This document shows positions 8,322-17,001 of a DNA stretch of 64,000 bases, piece after piece (position 1 is the first letter of the stretch; each line of letters begins with the position of its first letter). Under the pieces are notes generated by a model, which made no database searches, was not told the DNA's origin, and saw only the letters and a program-made list of their open reading frames with translations. The stretch is from Chitinophaga alhagiae (GTDB lineage Bacteria > Bacteroidota > Bacteroidia > Chitinophagales > Chitinophagaceae), in contig NZ_QXMH01000003.1 of NCBI RefSeq assembly GCF_003568665.1, forward strand, positions 186,001 through 250,000, written 5' to 3'. The translations under genes and the position numbers were made by a program.

Positions 8322-10409
8322 CTACTGCACTATCACCGTGCTGCCGGCCTGCGCTCCCGCTGGCAGCGTTACGTCTACCGTGCGGTCATTCATTGTCAGC
8401 TGCAGGGAGCCCAGCTTTTGCGTAGGCTCCGCTACCGCCAGTGCGCTAACGGCGGCGCCATCCGCCTTCACCATCACGATGCAGGGCTGTGTTGCGGCCA
8501 GCGTTAGCCGGTCATTCACCTTTACAGATCCCGCTTCATAAAAAACGATCCCTGTTCTTTGCAGGCCGGTATGCTGCACGGCCTGCAACGCGGGCGTATT
8601 GGCCAGTATTTTCACCGGCATGCTTTTGCTGTATGCGGCGGCAGAGGCGGCGCTGGTGTTTGGCACCACCACCCAGGCGTAACCGGCATTTTGCGGCCGC
8701 ACGCCATGGTCCAGCCAAAGGGAAAATACATTTTCGCGCACGGTTTCCGTGGTAGCCCAGGCCTGGTGGGTGATCTGCCGCCAGTTGCCGGTGGCCTCCC
8801 CGTTGGCGATGTTTACACCGGCCGGCTGCGGGAATACATAGGCCACACTGTCATGCCACACCCAGGATACGTTCCGCAGCGCGTGCTTGCCTGTTTTCAA
8901 GGTGGTGGCCTTGTTGTTCACGCCCGCCATCACCTGCCTGTTCAGCAAACACTGGTTGAGGGTGGTCAGCACCGGCAAGGCCGTATCCGCATGAATGCCC
9001 GCGCCGAGGCAAACGATCTCATTGTCAAAAAAGAACCATCCCTTGCGCGCTTTGAGCGGATCATGCACGCTGGCAAAATCAAAACCGGCTACGCCATACA
9101 CCCCGTCACTCACGCCGCCTGAAAAATGGGTGCGGCCTTTTTTGGCCAGCTGCTTCCAGTGCGGTACGTCTGCTTTTTGCAGGATGGTAGCGCCCGGTAT
9201 TTTCTGCCAGTCCCATACGGGGTAGATGTTGAAATACTCCTGACCGGTGCGGGAGATAAAAAAGGAACCGTCCCCATAATGATGGTTTTTGATGCCTTCT
9301 TCATTGTGCGGCTCTTCCATGTTATTGGCACGGGCGGAGTGCATGCGTGCAGACGCGTAGTAGTTGGGGCGCTGATGGGTATAATAATGTGAGTACCAGA
9401 AGTAGCGGTCTCTTGTCAGGTTGGCCTTTACTTCTCCCCTGCGTATGCGGACCACGTTTTCCAGTTCCCCGGCCCGGTACCTGGTGGCGGCCAGCAGGTT
9501 TTCCGGCAGCTCGGTACCTTCTTTATGCAAGGCGTTCCGCCGGCTTACATCCCGGTTCATGGCGCCGGGGTCAGGATAGGTGGCATATACGAGCGACTGG
9601 CAGATGCCATCGAGAAAATAATCCACGAGCAGTTCCATGGCGCTTTCTGGGAAGGAGAATTGCGTGCCCTGTATCTTGGCCGCCCAGTAGGCAAAAGAGG
9701 CGGCAAAATTACTGCCGTAGGTAAGGGTGGAGATCACATTGTCTGTACGGTGGTGAAAGCTCATATCCGGCTTCAGGCCGCGGCCGGTGCTGGTCTTGAT
9801 TTCCGCCGCCATCACCGTGATCACCCGCCGCAGCGTGTCTGGACTGTTGGTGAACAGGGCCTGCTTGCCCAGCATGCCGGCAATGGGCATCAGGTCTCCA
9901 CCGGGGCGGGCGCCAAAGGTTTCCAGGTTGGCCCGGTGTGCAATACGAAGGCCTTCTACCCGCTGTTTTGCGGTAAGGCTGCTGTCCATCACCAGCAGGA
10001 TGTTGATCATCAGGCCGGGGGTGCCCATTTCGTTCCACCACCAGTTATCGCACCTGAAGTCTTTCTCGAGCCAGAAATCAAGCGCCTTTGAGAAGGTCTC
10101 TTTCACCGGCGCGTTCCCGGAGAGCGGAGAGCCGGGCTTTTTGTAGGCCCTGGCCAATGCCAGCATGTTGTTGAGATGTTGCGCGTGCTGAAAACCTGTG
10201 CGGGAAACATCCTGGTAGTTGATGCCGGGCCAGGTGCCGTCTGCCCGGATGGTGCGCACCAGCTGAGTAATAGCGGCGGCGTTCACGGGCGGCTGCAGCA
10301 GGTCATCTACCATCCTTTTTTTAATTACATGGATATCCTGTGCGTAGCTGTTGAAGCAAGATGCCAGTACAAATAGTACGATGGCAAATGCAGTAGTGCG
10401 TCTTTGCAT
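8322..10409 (-). CDS. Polysaccharide lyase family 8 (chondroitin/hyaluronan-lyase-like)
   Basis: Secreted lyase of 695 residues. It should cut a uronic-acid polysaccharide by beta-elimination and leave an unsaturated uronate. Signal peptide ends at SCFNSYA. The alpha/alpha-toroid part carries NWWWNEMGTP (family Asn), SFHHRTDNVISTLTYG (His and Tyr candidates) and NRDVSRRNALH (Arg pair); the super-sandwich region begins around NNMEEPHNEEGIKNHHYGDG with the Glu. The His-Tyr spacing differs from the second lyase in this window, so the two probably belong to different PL8 subfamilies. This one looks closer to chondroitin-ABC-like members, but that is uncertain. It ends without a T9SS tail. It points away from the sigma/FecR/SusCD genes to its right. 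Confidence 0.88.
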   Translation of the reverse strand: MQRRTTAFAIVLFVLASCFNSYAQDIHVIKKRMVDDLLQPPVNAAAITQLVRTIRADGTWPGINYQDVSRTGFQHAQHLNNMLALARAYKKPGSPLSGNAPVKETFSKALDFWLEKDFRCDNWWWNEMGTPGLMINILLVMDSSLTAKQRVEGLRIAHRANLETFGARPGGDLMPIAGMLGKQALFTNSPDTLRRVITVMAAEIKTSTGRGLKPDMSFHHRTDNVISTLTYGSNFAASFAYWAAKIQGTQFSFPESAMELLVDYFLDGICQSLVYATYPDPGAMNRDVSRRNALHKEGTELPENLLAATRYRAGELENVVRIRRGEVKANLTRDRYFWYSHYYTHQRPNYYASARMHSARANNMEEPHNEEGIKNHHYGDGSFFISRTGQEYFNIYPVWDWQKIPGATILQKADVPHWKQLAKKGRTHFSGGVSDGVYGVAGFDFASVHDPLKARKGWFFFDNEIVCLGAGIHADTALPVLTTLNQCLLNRQVMAGVNNKATTLKTGKHALRNVSWVWHDSVAYVFPQPAGVNIANGEATGNWRQITHQAWATTETVRENVFSLWLDHGVRPQNAGYAWVVVPNTSAASAAAYSKSMPVKILANTPALQAVQHTGLQRTGIVFYEAGSVKVNDRLTLAATQPCIVMVKADGAAVSALAVAEPTQKLGSLQLTMNDRTVDVTLPAGAQAGSTVIVQ

Positions 10410-11350
10410 GTTACGTGGAATTTTTTATGCAGCCACAAAATAATTTTTTTCACCGGCTTTTGCACTATGCAATATCTTTTCAGGGCCGCAAAAATCCCCG
10501 TCATTCCCGGGGGGCCCCATGTCCTGAAAACGGGACTGTTCCAGTCCTGCTTCCGGGACTGCCGGAGTGCCTGAACAGTCCTGGAAACGGGACGGTAAAA
10601 TGATCGGATAATTTTTTGATACCCTAAAAACCATGCACTCCCCGCACCCGAAATACAAAAAACGGGACTGAAAATGGCCTGTCAGGAGGGGTAAAACGGG
10701 ATGTTCCGGTAAGGGAGCAGGCCCCGCGGAACGTTTTTTAGCCCATTCCCGGGCAGAAAAACCACTCCGGCAGGTAATATAACCCCCATGCCGCCAGGCG
10801 GGTAAATAGCGCCGCGAAGCGGGAAAACTGCCATCTTGCCCCCGGGGGGGTGAAGCCGCCGCAGGCGGGCAATGCGGTTTACAGCCGTAAAACCGTACCT
10901 GGCGGTTACCTTCCTGCAAGGTTTTTCCAGGATAAGACCCAGAAAACCAAAAAAACAACTACTTTGGCAACCAACTGTAAAGTGCTGGTAGGATTAATAC
11001 CCAACCTGTAAAGCCAAAGCCGTATTAACCTACCTCGCTGTAAAGTTTTTCCAGGATAAGACAGGCTACTTTACCAGCACGTTACTCCCACCTTACTCCC
11101 ACGTTACTCCCACCATACTGCCAGGATACTCCCACCATAGTGTATGGGGAGTGTATGTTTTTGGCATTTTCGGGTGCAAGGTACATTTGGGACAGTCCCG
11201 GTTTTGGGTCAAAGCAACAAACGGGCATACAGGCTCATTTCCGGGACTGAACGTTTCCGCAAATATTCCGGCGAACAGGAAAAGAACCGCGCTTTCGCGT
11301 ACTCGTTTTTGGCCGGCCCTTCCACCACCTGTCCCGTCTTTCAAACTTCC
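10410..11350. repeat. Repeat-rich non-coding island
   Basis: About 940 bp with no credible gene. It holds: several CGGGACTG or near copies (10531, 10554, 10588, 10663, 11242); a cruciform-like inverted repeat GGACTGTTC (10533-10541)/GAACAGTCC (10573-10581) with a nested hairpin; two copies of an 18-bp repeat (10921-10938 and 11045-11062); an inverted repeat 10987-11000/11022-11034; and an 11-bp tandem array (11081-11146). GGGAC-A-GTCCC lies at 11189-11199. Function unknown. Confidence 0.75.
11081..11146 (+). repeat. 11-bp tandem repeat array (6 units)
   Basis: Six contiguous 11-base units with consensus STTACTCCCAC or SATACTCCCAC: 11081, 11092, 11103, 11114, 11125 and a degenerate 11136. The 11 bases before (11070-11080) are a further weak copy. 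The period equals about one helical turn, so equivalent bases face the same side of the DNA. Confidence 0.85.
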
Positions 11351-11351
11351 C

Positions 11352-11359
11352 TACCTTTG
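11352..11359 (+). promoter_or_regulatory. -7 box upstream of the 82-aa gene
   Basis: TACCTTTG matches TAnnTTTG exactly and ends 15 bases before the ATG at 11375. No clear -33 box at the right distance. It may also serve the sigma/FecR genes downstream by read-through. Confidence 0.5.
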
Positions 11360-11374
11360 TAAAAAATTCAGGCC

Positions 11375-11623
11375 ATGGACACGCGTCAAACTCTCCCCAG
11401 CAACGGCAGTTTCTATACGATCATACAAGACCTTTACGAGCACCGGCAACCCGCCGGCGTGCTGTATGAAGACAACGGTGTTACCCGCGCCAACGGCCTT
11501 GTTACAGCCATGTATGAAAAAGAAGGCCGCCAGTGGATGGTGCTGGACGATTCCGTACACATCCCCATAGACAAGCTGTACGCCGTAAACGGCACTTTTT
11601 CTTCGGACTATTCCGAATGCTGA
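11375..11623 (+). CDS. Small conserved-looking hypothetical protein
   Basis: An 82-residue cytoplasmic protein that I do not recognise. It is acidic overall, with alternating short hydrophobic stretches (FYTIIQDLYEHRQPAGVLYE, ANGLVTAMYEKEGRQWMVLD) that suggest a small beta-rich domain. Reasons to accept it: a perfect -7 box 15 bases before the ATG, codon usage like its neighbours, and a position 36 bp before an ECF sigma gene on the same strand. It could be a small regulator or simply the first gene of that operon. Confidence 0.65.
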   Translation: MDTRQTLPSNGSFYTIIQDLYEHRQPAGVLYEDNGVTRANGLVTAMYEKEGRQWMVLDDSVHIPIDKLYAVNGTFSSDYSEC

Positions 11624-11659
11624 AAAGTTTATATATTAGTACCGCCTCCACGCAACGTT

Positions 11660-12256
11660 ATGAAAAAGGACCGCGTCAACCATACGGACCCATTGCCAGC
11701 ACGCCTGGCCGCAGGTGATGAATCCGCGTTCCGCGAGTTCTTCCATCTCTACAGCCATCACATTTACAGCGTTGCTTTTCTCATGACCAAATCCGCCGGG
11801 CTGGCGGAAGACATGGTGCAGGAAGTGTTCCTCAAAATATGGCTCAACCGCGCCAGCCTTTCCGGCGTGGAAAACCTGCAGGCCTACCTCTACACCAGCG
11901 CCCGCCATCATATCCTGAACGAGCTGCGCAAAAAATCCCACAGCCGGCAGTTCACCGACGCATTGCTGGAATACTTCAGCGAGTCTGCGGACAACCCCGA
12001 GCAGGCCCTGCTGCGAAAAGAGTCCCGCGGTTTTCTCCACCAGGCCATTGCCCACCTGCCTGACCGGCAGCGCCTGATCTATCAGCTCAGCAAGGAAAAA
12101 GGGTTAAAGCAGGAAGAAATAGCCGCCAGGCTCAACATCAGCCAGCATACCGTGCGCAACCACCTGGCCCAGGCGCTGGTAAACATCCGTCACTTCCTGG
12201 AACGGGCCGCCACCGGCGTTTTACTCGTTATCTGCCTGGTGCAGGCCGGCCTTTGA
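11660..12256 (+). CDS. ECF RNA polymerase sigma factor (FecI type)
   Basis: Alternative sigma factor of 198 residues. Region 2 (about 15-85) contains AGDESAFREFFHLYSHHIYS and LAEDMVQEVFLKIWLNRASL. Region 4 (about 130-180) contains LPDRQRLIYQLSKEKGLKQE and EIAARLNISQHTVRNHLAQA. The C-terminal tail ends in a hydrophobic run (GVLLVICLVQAGL), often seen in Bacteroidota members of this group. A FecR gene follows after 60 bp, then SusC and SusD, so it probably activates those uptake genes when FecR is signalled. A weak -7-like TATATTAG lies at 11632-11639. Confidence 0.94.
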   Translation: MKKDRVNHTDPLPARLAAGDESAFREFFHLYSHHIYSVAFLMTKSAGLAEDMVQEVFLKIWLNRASLSGVENLQAYLYTSARHHILNELRKKSHSRQFTDALLEYFSESADNPEQALLRKESRGFLHQAIAHLPDRQRLIYQLSKEKGLKQEEIAARLNISQHTVRNHLAQALVNIRHFLERAATGVLLVICLVQAGL

Positions 12257-12316
12257 AAAAAAATTTTCCGGGCAACTAGTAATATCCTTCCCGGGATGTG
12301 TCTTTATACATAATAC

Positions 12317-13444
12317 ATGCCTACAAGATTCGACATACTGCTGCAAGGCTACCTTGCCGGTACGCTTACGCCGCCGGAGGTGGAAGAATTTCTGCAACTG
12401 GTCAAAGACCGTGACCTGCGCCTCCCCGATGCGGTGCAGCAACTGCTGGCAACAGCGGAGCACCCGCCGCTGCCGCCTGAAAAAGAAACAGCGCTGGCCG
12501 GCGCCATCCTCCGCAGGGCGCGCCGTGCGGAACGCCGCCGCCCCGCCTACTGGCTGGCCGCCGCTGCAGTACTGGCCATAGCCGGCGCGGGATTGTTGTA
12601 TATGCTGCGGCAGGAACGGGTGGCCCCGCCGCCGCAAACGGCAGGCACAAAAAACACTATACAGCCCGCTTACAACCAGGCCACGCTGGTGCTGGCAGAC
12701 GGCACCACCGTACCGCTAGACAGTATGGGCAACCAGCAGATACGCCGGAACATCCGGCAAAGCAACGGCCAGCTGCATTATACAGCGGTAGCAAGCGGCA
12801 ACGCGCCGCAGATCAATACACTGGTTACGCCCAAGGGCGGCCGCTTTGGCCTCACCCTGCCGGACGGCAGCAAGGTATGGCTCAACTCCGCGTCCTCCCT
12901 CCGCTACCCCACCGCTTTCACCGGGCAGCAAAGAGTGGTGGAGCTGAAAGGCCAGGGCTACTTTGAAATTGCGCAGGCGCCTTCCAGGCCTTTTATAGTA
13001 AAGGTGAATGATATGGAAGTACAGGTGCTGGGTACCCGTTTTGACGTGATGGCCTATGAAGATGAAAAGGCCATGAACACCACGCTGCTCAGCGGCGCCG
13101 TACGCGTAAAGCACGCGGCGGCCGAACGTGTGCTGCGGCCGGGCCAGCAGGCCGTACTGGAAGGCGGCAGCGCACATTTTGCCGTGCAGGAAGCAGATAC
13201 GGCCAAAGCCATTGCCTGGAAGAACGGCCTCTTCCTGTTTGATAACATGGACCTTGAAACCATATTGAGAGAAATATCCCGCTGGTATAATGTAGAAATA
13301 GTGTATGGTGTAAAGCCGAGCGCAGAACTGTATGGAGGCGCCATCAGCCGCAGCATGAGCCTGGAAGCCGTGTTGCATATGCTGGAAGGCAGCGGGTTCA
13401 ACCACCTGAAACTGGAAGGGAGGAAAATAACGGTATTGCCATAA
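12317..13444 (+). CDS. FecR-family anti-sigma factor
   Basis: Inner-membrane anti-sigma factor of 375 residues, partner of the sigma factor 60 bp upstream. The cytoplasmic N-terminus (1-75) binds sigma. The membrane helix is at about 77-96 (YWLAAAAVLAIAGAGLLYML). The periplasmic FecR domain contains FGLTLPDGSKVWLNSASSLR and VVELKGQGYFEIAQ. The C-terminal DUF4974-like domain is FLFDNMDLETILREISRWYN followed by LEAVLHMLEGSGFNHLKLEG. The STN domain of the downstream SusC should deliver the signal to it. Confidence 0.95.
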   Translation: MPTRFDILLQGYLAGTLTPPEVEEFLQLVKDRDLRLPDAVQQLLATAEHPPLPPEKETALAGAILRRARRAERRRPAYWLAAAAVLAIAGAGLLYMLRQERVAPPPQTAGTKNTIQPAYNQATLVLADGTTVPLDSMGNQQIRRNIRQSNGQLHYTAVASGNAPQINTLVTPKGGRFGLTLPDGSKVWLNSASSLRYPTAFTGQQRVVELKGQGYFEIAQAPSRPFIVKVNDMEVQVLGTRFDVMAYEDEKAMNTTLLSGAVRVKHAAAERVLRPGQQAVLEGGSAHFAVQEADTAKAIAWKNGLFLFDNMDLETILREISRWYNVEIVYGVKPSAELYGGAISRSMSLEAVLHMLEGSGFNHLKLEGRKITVLP

Positions 13445-13512
13445 TCGTACAACAACACGAACGCCACATAACTTTTTCAACCAAATAGAAAAACACGTAA
13501 GAAGATCTTTTA

Positions 13513-13573
13513 AGGGAATACACAAAAAAACCGGAAGTGGTTGCAACACTCCCGGCTGTATCTGGTATTCCCT
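13513..13573 (+). promoter_or_regulatory. Two-level stem-loop in the susC leader region
   Basis: Outer arms AGGGAATAC (13513-13521) and GTATTCCCT (13565-13573) pair perfectly. Inside is a second hairpin CCGGAAGTG (13531-13539)/CACTCCCGG (13547-13555) with one mismatch and a 7-base loop, preceded by seven A. It lies in the 174-bp gap between fecR and susC, the same place as the hairpin in the other sigma-FecR-SusC cluster. It may be an attenuator or an mRNA stability element. No TAnnTTTG box was seen in this gap. Confidence 0.55.
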
Positions 13574-13618
13574 ATAATCTGGAAGGACTATTGTTAGACT
13601 ACCAAACACCGCTAAAGT

Positions 13619-16600
13619 ATGTATTTTAATGCGAATGAAAAAGCCCTGCGCCGGCGCAGGTTCTTAACCACGTTGTGCAAAATGATCAAGATCACTGCAT
13701 TTATCCTCTTTGTTACATGCATGCATGTGAGTGCAACCGGTCTTTCACAGCAGGTAACGCTGTCGGTCAAAAACGTACCGCTGCAAAAACTGTTCAAGGA
13801 AATCACCGCGCGCACCGGCGTGTCTGTGATCTATGGCGAAACGGTGCTGCGCAATACAGCGCCGGTTACGCTGTCTGTAAAGAACGCCTCGCTGCAGGAG
13901 GTGCTGGACCTTTGCATAAAAGGCCAGCCCCTCACCTACACCCTTGAAGGCAACAGCATCATTATCAAACGGCGGGCAGACGGGCACGCACCTGCCGCGC
14001 CGCCACCCGCGGCAGACTCGCTGATCACGGCCACCGGCACGGTCAGGGATTCCAAAGGCGGGCCGGTGCCGGGCGCTACCGTGCTGGTAAAAGGTACCAT
14101 GCACGGCACTAAAACAGATGGTAACGGCCACTTTTCCCTGAAAGGCGTGCGGCCCGGGGCGGTGCTGCAGATCAGCTCGCTCGGCTTTGAACCGCAGGAG
14201 CTGGCGGCCCGCGGCGGCGCGGCGGATATTACGCTCAAGGAAGCGGCCAGTAGCCTGAATGAAACGGTAGTAGTGGGGTACGGCACCGTCAAAAAAAGCG
14301 ACCTTACCGGCGCGGTGGCCAAAGTGGGAGAATCCGCCATCAAGTCCACGCCCATCCCGTCGTTAGACAGGGCCATGCAGGGCCGCGCGGCTGGCGTACA
14401 GGTCACCACCAACTCCGCGCGCCCGGGCGGTGCGGCCACCATCCGCATACGCGGCTCCGGCTCGGTGAACGCGGGCAATGACCCCTTGTACGTGATAGAC
14501 GGTTTTCCCGTATCAGGCGGGCTCAATTCTATTAACGCGGACGATGTAGAATCCATCGAAATACTGAAAGACGCCTCCGCCACGGCCATCTACGGTTCCA
14601 GGGGCTCCAACGGCGTGGTGATGGTCACCACCAAACAAGGTATGCCGGGAAAGGCCGTGGTAACGTACAATGGCTACTACGGCTCGCAATCTGCCCGCAG
14701 GACCATCCCGCTGCTGAACGCACAACAGTTTGCCCTGTTCGTGAACGAAGCGCTGGCCAACAACGGCGCCGCACCCTACTTTAACGGCAGCACGCCGGAA
14801 AGGGCGCTGCCGGAAACTTTTGGCGAAGGCACGGACTGGCAAAACGTGGTATTGCACAACGCGCCCATCCAGAACCACCAGCTGGGCGTAAGCGGCGGCT
14901 CGGAAAAATCGCGCTATGCTATTTCAGCAGGGTATTACGATCAGCAGGGCATCATCAAAAACTCCGGCTTCAAACGGTATACCCTCCGCGCCAACCTCAC
15001 TAACAACATCACTTCCCGCGTAAAGACCGGCCTTTCCATGCAGGGCGCCTACACGCAAAGCAACAATGCCAAAACGGACGTAGACGGTACGGAAGGCGGC
15101 GGCGTTACCAGCTCTGCCCTGAGCTATTCCCCCACTTTCCCCGTGTTCAATGAAGACGGCAGCTATTATAAAAACCAGGGCTCGCTGAACGGCTACGGCG
15201 TAGACAACCCGCTGGCCGTTACCAACGAGATCATCAGCAAAAATTCCGTGCTGCGCCTGCTGGCCAACACGTACCTGGACTACGAGATCATAGACGGCTT
15301 GCACTTCCGCACCAGCCTGGGCGCAGACCTGCAGGCCTCCAAAACCAACAGCTATACCACCCGGCTGGCGCTGGCCGGCGCCACCCTTGGCGGTTCCGCC
15401 GCAGTGGCCAACTCGCAAAGCATCAACTGGCTTAATGAGAACACGCTGCATTACACCCGGCAGATCGGTCATTACCATTCCCTCAACGCCCTGCTGGGTT
15501 ATACCATCCAGGGGCTGAGCACGGAAAATGCCACCGCCAGGGCCAACACGTTTTCTGACGACTTTGCGCAATACAACAACCTGGGCGCGGGCTCCACGCT
15601 GGTGTCTCCCAGCTCCGGCGCCAGCAACTGGAAGCTGATATCCTACATTGCGCGGGTCAACTACGGGTTTGACGACCGTTTCCTGCTAACGCTCACCGCC
15701 CGCCGCGACGGTTCCAGCCGCTTCGGCCCGCAGCGCAAGTTCGGCATCTTCCCTTCCGGCGCGCTGGCCTGGAAACTGATGAACGAAAACTTCATGCAAA
15801 GGCAATCTTTCCTTTCAGATGCCAAAGTACGCGTGAGCTACGGCCTGTCCGGCAACCAGGAAATAGGCGACTATCAATACCTCGCCAACATTTCCACCTC
15901 GCAGTACGTGCTGGGCGGCACCCTGCAGGCGGCCTCCAATACCGCCGGCATTGCCAACCCCGACCTCCGCTGGGAAAAGAACGCGCAGTTTGACGCCGGC
16001 ATAGACCTGGCCTTCTTCAACAACCGCCTGCAGCTCACGGCAGACTACTATAATAAAAAGACCTCGGACCTGCTGTTCTCCGTCAGCGTGCCCACTTCTT
16101 CCGGCTTCACCACTACGCTCAAGAACATCGGCAGCGTGCGCAACCGCGGCGTGGAACTGTCCCTGGCCAGCGTGAACATAGACCGGCATGATTTCCGGTG
16201 GACCACTGACTTCAACATCACCTTCAACCGCAACGAAGTGCTGCGGCTGGACGGGCGCGATGAGTTCACCACCGGCGTAGACGCCCGTCTTTTCAACACC
16301 TCCATCAACCCCATACTGCTGCGGGTAGGCAGCTCGCTCGGCAATTTTTACGGGCTGGTGATGGACGGTATTTTCCAGAGCAAGGAAGAAATAGACGCCT
16401 CCGCCCAGAAAACCGCCAAGCCGGGAGACATCCGTTACAAAGACCGCAACGGGGACGGTGTGATCAATGATAATGACAGGGACATCATCGGCAATTCCAA
16501 CCCCGACTTTTTTGGCGGCCTCAACAACACCTTTACTTATAAAGGCGTAGAACTGAATGTGTTCATTCAGGGCAACTATGGCAACGAGATACTGAACTAC

Positions 16601-16996
16601 GGCAACTTTGACCTGCTGAACCTCACCGGCGGCAACAACCAGAGCGCCCGCGTGCTGGACCGCTGGACGCCGCAGCACCCCAGCAACAGCATGCCACGCG
16701 CCAATGCTGCGGGCGGCTCGCGCGTGCTCAGCAGCTTCCAGGTAGAAGACGGGGCTTACCTGCGTTTCAAGAATATTTCACTGGGTTACAACCTGCCGCA
16801 GGCCTGGCTCGGCCGCCTGCGCGTCAACTCCCTGAAAGTGTACGTGGCCGCGCAGAACCTGTTCACCATTACCCGGTACAATGGCTACGACCCGGAGGTG
16901 AACCGCTTTGGCAGCTCCTCTCTCAGCCAGGGGCTTGACTACGGTACGTATCCCGCCGCCAAAACCATACTGGCCGGCATTAACCTGAAATTTTAA
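13619..16996 (+). CDS. SusC/RagA-type TonB-dependent outer membrane receptor with STN domain
   Basis: Complete receptor of 1125 residues, the lipid-facing channel of a SusCD pair. N-terminal basic segment then signal helix (MIKITAFILFVTCMHVSA), STN domain (about 45-110: VPLQKLFKEITARTGVSVIY), carboxypeptidase-regulatory-like domain (about 137-215: GGPVPGATVLVKGTMHGTKT), plug (about 220-340: [60 protein letters not shown]) and barrel to the C-terminal strand ILAGINLKF. SusD starts 5 bp after its stop. The STN domain fits control through the FecR and sigma genes upstream. Confidence 0.97.
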   Translation: MYFNANEKALRRRRFLTTLCKMIKITAFILFVTCMHVSATGLSQQVTLSVKNVPLQKLFKEITARTGVSVIYGETVLRNTAPVTLSVKNASLQEVLDLCIKGQPLTYTLEGNSIIIKRRADGHAPAAPPPAADSLITATGTVRDSKGGPVPGATVLVKGTMHGTKTDGNGHFSLKGVRPGAVLQISSLGFEPQELAARGGAADITLKEAASSLNETVVVGYGTVKKSDLTGAVAKVGESAIKSTPIPSLDRAMQGRAAGVQVTTNSARPGGAATIRIRGSGSVNAGNDPLYVIDGFPVSGGLNSINADDVESIEILKDASATAIYGSRGSNGVVMVTTKQGMPGKAVVTYNGYYGSQSARRTIPLLNAQQFALFVNEALANNGAAPYFNGSTPERALPETFGEGTDWQNVVLHNAPIQNHQLGVSGGSEKSRYAISAGYYDQQGIIKNSGFKRYTLRANLTNNITSRVKTGLSMQGAYTQSNNAKTDVDGTEGGGVTSSALSYSPTFPVFNEDGSYYKNQGSLNGYGVDNPLAVTNEIISKNSVLRLLANTYLDYEIIDGLHFRTSLGADLQASKTNSYTTRLALAGATLGGSAAVANSQSINWLNENTLHYTRQIGHYHSLNALLGYTIQGLSTENATARANTFSDDFAQYNNLGAGSTLVSPSSGASNWKLISYIARVNYGFDDRFLLTLTARRDGSSRFGPQRKFGIFPSGALAWKLMNENFMQRQSFLSDAKVRVSYGLSGNQEIGDYQYLANISTSQYVLGGTLQAASNTAGIANPDLRWEKNAQFDAGIDLAFFNNRLQLTADYYNKKTSDLLFSVSVPTSSGFTTTLKNIGSVRNRGVELSLASVNIDRHDFRWTTDFNITFNRNEVLRLDGRDEFTTGVDARLFNTSINPILLRVGSSLGNFYGLVMDGIFQSKEEIDASAQKTAKPGDIRYKDRNGDGVINDNDRDIIGNSNPDFFGGLNNTFTYKGVELNVFIQGNYGNEILNYGNFDLLNLTGGNNQSARVLDRWTPQHPSNSMPRANAAGGSRVLSSFQVEDGAYLRFKNISLGYNLPQAWLGRLRVNSLKVYVAAQNLFTITRYNGYDPEVNRFGSSSLSQGLDYGTYPAAKTILAGINLKF

Positions 16997-17001
16997 TTCT
17001 T

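Noticed and set aside
10425..10958. Open frame of 177 residues on the minus strand inside the first repeat island
   Set aside because: Its protein is rich in Arg, Pro, Gly and Cys, repeats SRFQD because it translates the CGGGACTG repeats, and has no family signature. It is a by-product of repetitive GC-rich DNA.
11081..11146. Possibility of a CRISPR array
   Set aside because: The units are 11 bp and contiguous, with no unique spacers of 25-40 bp, and no cas genes are present.
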